6,365 bases of DNA, from NCBI GenBank assembly GCA_946629475.1, contig CAMOXX010000163.1:1-6365 (forward strand), in the 5' to 3' direction. Position numbers and translations under genes: made by a program. This stretch comes from an uncultured Blautia sp. Lineage in GTDB: Bacteria; Bacillota; Clostridia; Lachnospirales; Lachnospiraceae. Under the pieces are notes generated by a model that searched no databases, had not been told where the DNA came from, and worked only from the letters and a program-made list of their open reading frames with translations. Positions within the stretch are counted from its first letter, which is position 1; the number at the start of each line of letters is the position of its first letter. This document shows positions 1 to 5,012 of the stretch, piece after piece.

Positions 1-545
1 CCTGTGCCGAAGTCAGTGATGACATATGCCGGATCGGAAGACTCTTTGTTCTCGCGGAGAACGCCGAGGCGCTTCACGTTTTTGACCCAGCCGGATGCCT
101 CATCGAACTCTCCGTTCGGGATCATCAGCTCGTTGACGTCCGTACCTTCTGTCGGATGCAGTTCGATCGTCGCCTCAAAAGCCACTTCGTTCATGCCAAG
201 GTTCATTTCCTTCACCGGCTCGAACGCCTGCTCATCCTCAGTGTTGTAGACCTTATCAACTGTCACCTTCACATCATCGATCTTATCGCCAAACGCCTCT
301 TCAAAAATATCCGCAACGCCTGCCTCGATCTGGATCTTTGCCTCTGTCAGATTGTCCTTCAGCGGCATGTTGCTTCCCGCCGTTCCGACTTCATCTTTCT
401 TGGAATTGAGCGCTGCAGCCTTTTCTTCGACAGCTTCTTCCACCGCGGCTGCTTCTTCCTTCGGTGCTTCCGCTCTGGCGCCGCATGCGACAACACAGGA
501 AATCATCATTGCAATTATTACTCCGATAAACAGTTTCTTTTTCAT
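1..545 (-). CDS. Putative lipoprotein, 3' end beyond window (partial)
   Basis: Exported lipoprotein of unknown function; 181 codons are present and no stop is reached at the left edge. The start ATG at 545 follows a GGAGG (555-559) with a 9-base spacer. The N-terminus has Lys2-Lys4, a hydrophobic stretch and a lipobox V-V-A-C, so lipidation at Cys21 and anchoring on the outer face of the membrane are predicted. After Gly22 comes a low-complexity Ala/Glu/Lys linker to about residue 50, typical of a tether. The following part (about 60-181) has alternating charged and hydrophobic strands and a Gly-Trp near the visible end, suggesting a beta-rich domain such as those of extracellular or substrate-contacting lipoproteins. 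I recognise no named family. The gene lies 33 bases downstream of the small secreted protein gene and probably shares its transcript. Signal and lipobox are seen; the role is unknown. Confidence 0.85.
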   Translation of the reverse strand, partial: MKKKLFIGVIIAMMISCVVACGARAEAPKEEAAAVEEAVEEKAAALNSKKDEVGTAGSNMPLKDNLTEAKIQIEAGVADIFEEAFGDKIDDVKVTVDKVYNTEDEQAFEPVKEMNLGMNEVAFEATIELHPTEGTDVNELMIPNGEFDEASGWVKNVKRLGVLRENKESSDPAYVITDFGT

Positions 546-578
546 ATCAGGATACCTCCATATTTTGCCTATTTAATA

Positions 579-938
579 TCAATACGTTCTCGTCCAGGCG
601 TTTCCGTCGTAATCCAGAAGCATATTGTAGTTATACATTCCGAATGCCGTGACAATCTCGTCATTCTGGTTCAGCGCGACCAGCGATCCGTCATCAGCGA
701 TAACATAAGTGAAATAGTGGCCTACATTCGGCTCGTCAGAGTAAACAACATACATCGTTCCGTTGTCGAAAATCTCAACGGTCGCATCCAGGTTCTCGAC
801 TCTGGTGTTCCAGCCACCCACATAAGGGCTCTTCGGTGCTGCCGCGTGTGCGGTGACCGAGAACATTGCCGCGATCAGCAATACTGCGATGACCATTGCC
901 GTCAGTTTATTTTTCATGTTCATCATTGTCAGTGCCAT
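579..938 (-). CDS. Small secreted protein with signal peptide and GGW beta domain
   Basis: A 119-residue exported protein of unknown function. The start at 938 is preceded by AGAGGA (946-951) with a 7-base spacer. Internal Met codons at residues 5, 6 and 8 lack such a site, although starting at Met8 would give a more usual M-K-N-K signal peptide. Residues 9-11 carry positive charge, 12-28 are hydrophobic, and A-H-A at 30-32 is a good signal peptidase I site, leaving a mature protein of about 87 residues. The mature part starts near a Tyr-Val-Gly-Gly-Trp and is rich in Tyr, Asp, Asn and Val in short alternating strands. This resembles small lipocalin-like or single-sheet beta domains that begin with G-x-W. 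There is no cysteine in the mature part and no second membrane segment. Terminator and promoter are not clear. It could be a binding protein or inhibitor; I do not recognise the family. Confidence 0.8.
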   Translation of the reverse strand: MALTMMNMKNKLTAMVIAVLLIAAMFSVTAHAAAPKSPYVGGWNTRVENLDATVEIFDNGTMYVVYSDEPNVGHYFTYVIADDGSLVALNQNDEIVTAFGMYNYNMLLDYDGNAWTRTY

Positions 939-976
939 TTCCTTATCCTCTTTTCTGCAAATTGTTTTGCTTTGTT

Positions 977-1018
977 CTGTCCTTTGTTTTCAGCGCCTGT
1001 TTTCTTTTGTTTCAGCGC
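977..1018. repeat. Two adjacent imperfect direct repeats in the leader of the secreted-protein gene
   Basis: On the plus strand, 977-996 and 997-1018 are head-to-tail copies that both begin CTGT and end TTTCAGCGC or TTTTCAGCGC, with a T-rich middle. On the coding strand each reads GCGCTGAAA followed by an A-rich stretch ending in ACAG. They lie 39 to 80 bases upstream of the start at 938, in a 130-base gap with no convincing terminator or promoter. Possible roles are a regulator site or simply an A-rich untranslated leader; the copy number of two makes chance duplication possible. Confidence 0.5.
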
Positions 1019-1068
1019 TTTCTCTCTTGATCTGAACAGAGGATAGCAAATGATTTATCACACATATG

Positions 1069-1557
1069 TCACATATAATGACTCCTGATTTCACGGAGGA
1101 TCCTCACGCCTCGTTCAATTGAATATTCATCGTCCGGGAAAATGTCTTTCGCTTCCATCAGTCTCCGAACTGCATTCTCCGGATCCAATGTGTGATAGGC
1201 ATAGTAATTCTCGTGCATTTCCTTTACATTACAGATTTTGTATACCGCCTTACTGGTATAATCACAGGTGTATACCCAGTATCTGTAAATGTATCCGATC
1301 CAGAACAACTCATCCCCGGAAAAGCGCACTTTTCCGTATTGGCTGATCCCATATTGTTCATCCAGCGCGGAGAATGCATCCTGTGCATCCGTAGGTCTGT
1401 CTGCAAAACCCGGCTGATCCATCCGGGCGGCATAATCCGAATACATATATCTGCGCACAAAAACGGCAGAACTTGTCCCATATTCTTCTGCGGATTTTTC
1501 GAATATTTTCCCCTGCAGCTCACATAGAAGCCGTCCGTCTTTATCCAATTCTTTCAT
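1069..1557 (-). CDS. Uncharacterised 162-residue partner of the XRE-DUF3990 protein (candidate antitoxin)
   Basis: Soluble, probably mostly helical protein with no signal peptide or membrane span. The start ATG (1555-1557) overlaps the stop of the upstream gene as ATGA. No Shine-Dalgarno lies at normal distance: the nearest purine run, AAAGGGG, ends more than 20 bases upstream. Translation is therefore probably coupled to the preceding gene, fixing a constant ratio. Visible segments are an amphipathic region at about 8-46 with Phe33-Val-Arg-Arg and Met38-Tyr-Ser-Asp, a strikingly aromatic core at 81-96 (Gly-Asp-Glu-Leu-Phe-Trp-Ile-Gly-Tyr-Ile-Tyr-Arg-Tyr-Trp), then His122-Thr-Leu-Asp-Pro and a charged C-terminal helix. 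From memory, similar unnamed proteins sit beside DUF3990 proteins in other Firmicutes, but I cannot verify this. The obligate pairing suggests a binding partner or antitoxin; an enzyme subunit is possible. Confidence 0.8.
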   Translation of the reverse strand: MKELDKDGRLLCELQGKIFEKSAEEYGTSSAVFVRRYMYSDYAARMDQPGFADRPTDAQDAFSALDEQYGISQYGKVRFSGDELFWIGYIYRYWVYTCDYTSKAVYKICNVKEMHENYYAYHTLDPENAVRRLMEAKDIFPDDEYSIERGVRILREIRSHYM

Positions 1558-2411
1558 AGCAGTTCGTCTATGTATTTCCCCTTTCCTCTGTATTTAATCC
1601 TGGCCGCACGCACTTTATCATCTGCTGCTCTCAGATCAGAACTTCTTGTCGATACATAATCGTGTTTTTCCGGAAGACACAGATAACATCTCTCTAATAC
1701 TTCCGCGCATTTTGCCGCTTTTTCTGTTTTCAACACATACTGCATGCCAAGTTCTGTCGCAGCCAGTGCATGCCTGCACTGTTCATCTGTTATCTCCCCA
1801 TCAATAAAGCTGTCGATGATCTGGTACATCCGGTTATCCGCAATAGGAGCAATGATATAATCTGCTTCCTGTGCCTTCTTACAGATCTGATTCAACCGGT
1901 CTTTACTGATCCGTCCTGACAGTCTTCCTCTGAAACATGCCACATTAAGCATCCATTCCGTGTTCACTGAAAAGACTGCTTTTGCAAGATGCCTTTCATG
2001 AAATTTAATGGCATAAACACAGGATGATTCGAAGTTGGATACAAACAATGCGGCCTGACGGAAGGTTTCTCCCATATAGAACCCCTGGCCAAAATCGTTA
2101 TTATTTCTTGATGCATCAGTCCGGACTTCTCCGTCAATGATGGACTTGGCTCCATGAAAAAGCAGCACCTCGCCATCATTAAGTTCTTCTCTGTAAAACT
2201 GCTCTTTTATCTTGTTCAGTCTGACTGCATTTCGATAGGCAGATGCATAGAATTTCTCCAGACTATCCGCAGTCGGTACAGTCTGCATATTCTCCCAATG
2301 GTTAATGGCTGCAATTCCTACTCCTATTTCCTCAGCGAGTTCAGTCTGCGTAAGATTTCGTATTTCCCGCAGCAGTCTGCAATCTTCACTGATCCGAAAT
2401 TGATTATTCAT
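1554..2411 (-). CDS. XRE helix-turn-helix protein fused to a DUF3990 (ADP-ribosyltransferase-like) domain
   Basis: A 285-residue cytoplasmic protein. Residues about 8-55 form an XRE/Cro-type DNA-binding domain: Leu20-Thr-Gln-Thr-Glu-Leu-Ala-Glu-Glu-Ile-Gly, then a recognition helix around Ile33-Asn41 ending in His-Trp-Glu-Asn. A helical linker (56-78) leads to a DUF3990-like domain (about 80-245). Its hallmarks are Phe85-His86-Gly87, Asp106-Phe-Gly-Gln-Gly-Phe-Tyr112 followed by Gln119-Ala, and Asp184-Tyr-Ile-Ile-Ala-Pro-Ile-Ala-Asp192. These fit the His and Tyr motifs of the PARP-like branch of the ADP-ribosyltransferase fold. DUF3990 is, to my knowledge, grouped with that fold, but no activity is established here. 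The basic C-terminus (249-285) is unassigned. I chose the ATG at 2411 because an in-frame ATG at 2453 lies inside the promoter's -10 box. Likely a self-repressing effector, translationally coupled to the next gene. Alternative: a plain regulator with a degenerate enzyme domain. Confidence 0.85.
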   Translation of the reverse strand: MNNQFRISEDCRLLREIRNLTQTELAEEIGVGIAAINHWENMQTVPTADSLEKFYASAYRNAVRLNKIKEQFYREELNDGEVLLFHGAKSIIDGEVRTDASRNNNDFGQGFYMGETFRQAALFVSNFESSCVYAIKFHERHLAKAVFSVNTEWMLNVACFRGRLSGRISKDRLNQICKKAQEADYIIAPIADNRMYQIIDSFIDGEITDEQCRHALAATELGMQYVLKTEKAAKCAEVLERCYLCLPEKHDYVSTRSSDLRAADDKVRAARIKYRGKGKYIDELL

Positions 2412-2415
2412 GAAA

Positions 2416-2420
2416 CCTCC
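2416..2420 (-). promoter_or_regulatory. GGAGG ribosome binding site that sets the XRE-DUF3990 start
   Basis: GGAGG on the minus strand ends 4 bases before the ATG at 2409-2411. The spacer is slightly short but the site is strong. The alternative in-frame ATG at 2451-2453 has only A/T-rich palindrome sequence upstream and no purine-rich site, so this site decides for the shorter product. Confidence 0.75.
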
Positions 2421-2434
2421 ACTGTATACAAAAG

Positions 2435-2472
2435 CAAAACTTGTTTTTATCATAAGATAAAAACAAGTTTTG
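2435..2472. repeat. Perfect 17-bp inverted repeat over the promoter (candidate operator)
   Basis: The left arm 2435-2451 (CAAAACTTGTTTTTATC) and the right arm 2456-2472 are exact reverse complements separated by 4 bases (ATAA). The repeat covers the whole spacer between the -35 and -10 elements and most of the -10 box. That is where a dimeric repressor would block RNA polymerase. Many XRE-containing toxin-antitoxin operons repress themselves from such sites, so the XRE domain encoded directly downstream is the natural candidate ligand. As RNA it would be an A/U-rich hairpin without a U tract, so a terminator role is less likely. Confidence 0.8.
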
Positions 2473-2478
2473 TGTCAA
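2449..2478 (-). promoter_or_regulatory. Sigma-A-type promoter of the XRE-DUF3990 operon
   Basis: On the minus strand TTGACA (2473-2478, perfect -35) is followed after 18 bases by TATGAT (2449-2454, five of six matches to TATAAT). Initiation would fall near 2442, giving a leader of about 30 bases that contains the GGAGG site before the ATG at 2411. The element overlaps the inverted repeat, so it is probably strong but repressed. Confidence 0.8.
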
Positions 2479-2506
2479 TCCATATGCAAATCCAGATTCA
2501 TCAGGT

Positions 2507-2528
2507 AAAAAGGGGCGCGGCCTCTTTT
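2507..2528 (-). terminator. Possible weak rho-independent terminator after the xylosidase gene
   Basis: On the minus strand, 35 bases after the stop codon, AAAAGAGGC (2528-2520) can pair with GCCCCTTTT (2516-2508) around a CGC loop. There is one A.C mismatch, and the sequence runs into a five-T tract (2511-2507). The stem is short and partly A-T, so termination may be incomplete. Confidence 0.5.
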
Positions 2529-2562
2529 CAACAGATCAGAAAAATACCGCTCACCCCTCCTC

Positions 2563-4635
2563 TCAGCAGAGCTTCCGCCCGGCCTCCGCTGCTGCCGCGA
2601 AGGGACCCGGAATGGTGCGGGCCGCACGGGCATCTCCGAAGTAATCGGCGGAGAAGGTGATGGGGGTGCCGTCCGGATTCTCATAGAATTCTTCCGGCTC
2701 GAAGGCCATACCGAGAGTCTTGGTGCTGATCACGCGGACGGCCGCAGCGGGCAGATTCTCATAGAGATTGCCGGTCAGATACCAGCCGGCCTGCTCCGCC
2801 TCTGCGTTTTCACGATATTCCACACCGACACAGACTTCTCGGCTGTCTTTGACGGCATTGATTTCCTTTACACAGGAAGCGGCGCCATTGCAGTACAGGT
2901 TTCCTTCGACCCAGACCGGCAGGTATTCATAGTAGCGGTCAGTGTAGGGGTTATCCGCGCCCATACCGCACGGTCCCTCAAACATCTTCTTCCATTCCGC
3001 TTCGGTCGGATACTCATCGAAGGCTGACGTGCCCGCGTCAAAATTCATATCGTCCCACATGCTGTGGCTCTGTTTTCCGCGTTCGCTCAGCTCCTTCTTG
3101 ACCGGATCCAGATCCCGCTTCTGCAGGATAATGTTGTTGTAAAACCGGTCATCGCCGTGGAGAATGCTCATGAAGCCCACAACGCGGGTTCCGTGAATTT
3201 CATGATATGGCGTATAGCGGACAGAAGGTCTGTTTTCACTGCCGTTGTCCGTCCCGGTTCCGACAGCGGCAAAAGATCCCGTGATCAGGTTATGCACCAC
3301 GGCGACGCCCTGCGTGCACAGCTTCAGAGCGCGGTCGGACAGAAGGAAATTGTTGTCGATCAGTGTCGGGCCGTGGGAAACTTCGATGAAAATATCTTCG
3401 CCGGTGGCGGCGATCAGTGCGCGCCTGGATTCATCATCCAGATCCGCGAGCGGAATCGGCACGCAGTTATCATGGAAAAGATTTCCTGTCACTCTCGTTC
3501 CCTGTGCCTGCCAGTCCAGCCACAGGCCGCGTGTACAATGATGAATGTGGTTTCTGCGGAAAATAACGTCGATGGCGGCGTGCATTTTGATGCCGCCGAT
3601 CTCGGCGCCGGCCAGATTCTTCTTCACGTTGATGTGATGGATGTGGTTGTCTTCTATCAGGGAGAAGACACCGCCCAGATGGCCGACGATGCCGGTCTGG
3701 CCGCAGTCGTGAATATGGCACCGGCGCACAATGTGGGAGCCGATGTGTTCTTTATCCCATCCTTCATAGGACGCCTGCAGAATGCATTCCCGCTCCGTCT
3801 GGGTTCCGTCCTTGTATTTCCACTCCAGCCACCTGTTATCATTGTTCGGCTGCAGATATTTGCCCAGGGAAATACCGGAGCATTTGGACTCGTAAACCTC
3901 ACAGTCCTCGATGATCCATCCCTTGGACCAGTGCGGTCCGATCATGCCGTCCTGATAGGCTGTGGGCGGAGCCCACTGTGTCGCCGCCTCCCGCACGGTA
4001 AAGCCGGAAAGTGTGATATAGGAAATGCCTTCCGCCGCGGGGAGGAAGCAGTCCTGCCGCACGGAGATCTCCACGTCCTCTTCGTTGGGATCCAGTCCCT
4101 GGAAATTCGCATAGAAGACTGTCTCGTCCTTCTCCTCATCCTGCTCAACATACCAGACATGGCAGGAAAACGCGCTGTCCCAGGACGCGCGATAAGGCAC
4201 GGGGTTCTTCACTGCTTCCAGTGAAGTGACCTCATACATGGATTTGTGATTCAGGAAAACATCACCGGTATGCGCGATGAAGCCGGCCATGAACCAGTCG
4301 CCGGAAACCATTGTGGTGTAGGGATTGTAGTCTCCGAACAGACTGTTTGAAATCCGTGTTGTGTACACCTGCTCCGCTCCCTCCAGCTTCTGCCAGATTT
4401 TGACAGGCTCGGCACCGGTGATCACCGCTTTCAGCGGCTCCACGGAGTGATAGACAATCCGGTTTTCAGGCGTTCCGCCGTGCTTCGGATTTACGTATTC
4501 ACGGTAAATGCCGGGAAAAACCAGCACCTCATCTCCGGCGACGGCCAGATCCGCTGCCGCCTGAATGGTTTTGAACGGATATTCCCGGGAGCCGTCTCCT
4601 GCACGGCTGACGGAGGCATCTACATAGTATTTCAT
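2563..4635 (-). CDS. GH120 beta-xylosidase, XylC-like, cytoplasmic
   Basis: Retaining beta-xylosidase that releases xylose from the non-reducing end of xylo-oligosaccharides. It has 690 residues and a right-handed parallel beta-helix fold. The start at 4635 follows AAAGGAG (4642-4648) with a 6-base spacer. There is no signal peptide, so it should act inside the cell on imported oligosaccharides. Matches to Thermoanaerobacterium XylC, recalled from memory, run the whole length: Phe-Lys-Thr-Ile near 21, Asp-Pro-Asn-Glu-Glu at 182, Trp-Ala-Pro-Pro-Thr at 221, Trp-Ser-Lys-Gly-Trp-Ile-Ile-Glu-Asp at 236 and Gly-His-Leu-Gly-Gly-Val at 318. The XylC nucleophile Asp382 corresponds to Asp374 (Leu-Trp-Leu-Asp-Trp) and acid/base Glu405 to Glu418 (Ile-Glu-Val-Ser-His-Gly-Pro). 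The two lie 44 residues apart rather than 23, so a segment of about 21 residues is inserted. The gene stands alone with its own promoter; no transporter or xylose genes are in view. Confidence 0.93.
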   Translation of the reverse strand: MKYYVDASVSRAGDGSREYPFKTIQAAADLAVAGDEVLVFPGIYREYVNPKHGGTPENRIVYHSVEPLKAVITGAEPVKIWQKLEGAEQVYTTRISNSLFGDYNPYTTMVSGDWFMAGFIAHTGDVFLNHKSMYEVTSLEAVKNPVPYRASWDSAFSCHVWYVEQDEEKDETVFYANFQGLDPNEEDVEISVRQDCFLPAAEGISYITLSGFTVREAATQWAPPTAYQDGMIGPHWSKGWIIEDCEVYESKCSGISLGKYLQPNNDNRWLEWKYKDGTQTERECILQASYEGWDKEHIGSHIVRRCHIHDCGQTGIVGHLGGVFSLIEDNHIHHINVKKNLAGAEIGGIKMHAAIDVIFRRNHIHHCTRGLWLDWQAQGTRVTGNLFHDNCVPIPLADLDDESRRALIAATGEDIFIEVSHGPTLIDNNFLLSDRALKLCTQGVAVVHNLITGSFAAVGTGTDNGSENRPSVRYTPYHEIHGTRVVGFMSILHGDDRFYNNIILQKRDLDPVKKELSERGKQSHSMWDDMNFDAGTSAFDEYPTEAEWKKMFEGPCGMGADNPYTDRYYEYLPVWVEGNLYCNGAASCVKEINAVKDSREVCVGVEYRENAEAEQAGWYLTGNLYENLPAAAVRVISTKTLGMAFEPEEFYENPDGTPITFSADYFGDARAARTIPGPFAAAAEAGRKLC

Positions 4636-4646
4636 GGAAAGCTCCT

Positions 4647-4660
4647 TTCGAAATATCGAA
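4647..4660. repeat. Short inverted repeat next to the xylosidase ribosome binding site
   Basis: TTCGA (4647-4651) and TCGAA (4656-4660) are exact reverse complements around a 4-base centre. The left arm overlaps the last bases of the AAAGGAG site at 4642-4648. It could be an operator within the leader or a small RNA hairpin affecting ribosome access. A 5-bp arm is short, so chance is possible. Confidence 0.35.
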
Positions 4661-4670
4661 CTTGAATGTG

Positions 4671-4678
4671 GGTTAACC
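4671..4678. promoter_or_regulatory. GGTTAACC palindrome in the xylosidase leader (candidate operator)
   Basis: An 8-bp perfect palindrome lies about 25 bases downstream of the predicted transcription start and 36 bases before the start codon. A position just downstream of the promoter is common for LacI- or GntR-type repressor sites of sugar genes, but I cannot assign a regulator and the site is short. Confidence 0.3.
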
Positions 4679-4708
4679 TGATTATCTGCTCATCGCACAA
4701 TCATCTTA

Positions 4709-4737
4709 ATCCTATCCACTGAACCTCTTAAAATCAA
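4709..4737 (-). promoter_or_regulatory. Probable promoter of the xylosidase gene
   Basis: On the minus strand TTGATT (4732-4737) is followed after exactly 17 bases by TAGGAT (4709-4714). Each hexamer matches four of six consensus bases. Transcription would begin near 4702, leaving a leader of about 66 bases that contains both short palindromes. The imperfect hexamers fit a regulated, activator-assisted promoter; this is inference. Confidence 0.55.
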
Positions 4738-4762
4738 GAAAAACTCTTTCGTCCGTCTGGGT

Positions 4763-4837
4763 AGTTTCCTGGGATTATTTCCTGGGACTTTTTCTGAGTT
4801 GTTTTCCGGAATTGTTTCCCGGGTTGTTTCGCGAATT
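4763..4837. repeat. Degenerate 12-13 bp tandem array upstream of the xylosidase promoter
   Basis: Six head-to-tail units on the plus strand share the pattern TTGTTTCCnGGA. Examples are TTATTTCCTGGGA (4775-4787), TTGTTTTCCGGAA (4799-4811), TTGTTTCCCGGG (4812-4823) and TTGTTTCGCGAA (4824-4835). Unit length varies between 11 and 13 bases, and several centres are short palindromes (TCCGGA, CCCGGG, TCGCGA). The array sits 26 bases upstream of the -35 box. It may be a set of activator sites or a decayed simple repeat. Confidence 0.55.
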
Positions 4838-4904
4838 GTACTGTCTGATTCTTCCGATATGTCTGATGAGACAGTACTGCCTTCTGGATTGTACTGTCAG
4901 ATTC
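4836..4904. repeat. Repeated TTGTACTGTC element, two direct copies and one inverted copy
   Basis: TTGTACTGTCTGATTC (4836-4851) and TTGTACTGTCAGATTC (4889-4904) match at 15 of 16 bases and start 53 bases apart. Between them AGACAGTAC (4869-4877) is the exact reverse complement of GTACTGTCT (4838-4846), giving a 9-bp stem with a 22-base loop. CAGTACTG (4872-4879) is itself a palindrome. A further GTACAA lies at 4927-4932. The spacing, about five helical turns, would allow cooperative binding. Confidence 0.6.
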
Positions 4905-4941
4905 GAGTAGCAGACTTGAAAAGTCGGTACAAACGATAGCT

Positions 4942-4983
4942 AAAAGCAAGAAAGAAGGCGCATCTCATGAGATACGCCTTCTT
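4942..4983 (-). terminator. Strong rho-independent terminator of clpB
   Basis: On the minus strand, 29 bases after the clpB stop, the arms 4983-4969 and 4966-4952 form a 15-bp stem with a single U.G wobble, effectively closed by a CATG loop. It begins AAGAAGGCG and ends CGCCTTCTT. A T-rich tail follows (4951-4942, TCTTGCTTTT). The plus-strand side is not followed by a T run, so it acts mainly for the leftward transcript. Confidence 0.9.
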
Positions 4984-5012
4984 GTAGAAATAGTCTTATT
5001 GCCCGGACTTCA

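Larger units (their letters stand above)
4636..5012. other. 377-base intergenic region between clpB and the xylosidase gene
   Basis: This gap holds, from right to left, the clpB terminator, repeated GTACTGTC-type elements, a degenerate tandem array, the xylosidase promoter and two short palindromes in its leader. I see no gene in it. One open frame across 4734-4949 starts with TTG in the terminator tail, has no ribosome binding site and encodes a low-complexity Gln/Lys sequence, so I treat it as non-coding. The density of repeats upstream of the promoter suggests a regulatory region. Confidence 0.6.

Noticed and set aside
156..1046. Long plus-strand open frame (296 codons) antisense to the lipoprotein and secreted-protein genes
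   Set aside because: It is Cys-, His- and Arg-rich, has no ribosome binding site and spans two well-supported opposite genes and their gap; it is a shadow frame.
1074..1079. Plus-strand TATAAT as a -10 box
   Set aside because: No acceptable -35 lies 16-18 bases upstream and no plus-strand gene follows; the region is the end of a minus-strand gene.
2435..2472. Inverted repeat as a terminator or the end of a transposable element
   Set aside because: The stem is A/T-rich with no T tract following, no second copy or target duplication is visible, and the overlap with a near-consensus promoter explains it better as an operator.
3064..4224. Long plus-strand open frame (386 codons) inside the xylosidase gene
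   Set aside because: The opposite strand carries an end-to-end GH120 match with both catalytic residues; this frame is a by-product of its codon use.
4734..4949. Minus-strand 71-codon open frame in the clpB-xylosidase gap
   Set aside because: It starts with TTG in the terminator tail, has no ribosome site, overlaps the xylosidase -35 box and reads through a degenerate repeat as low-complexity Gln/Lys sequence.
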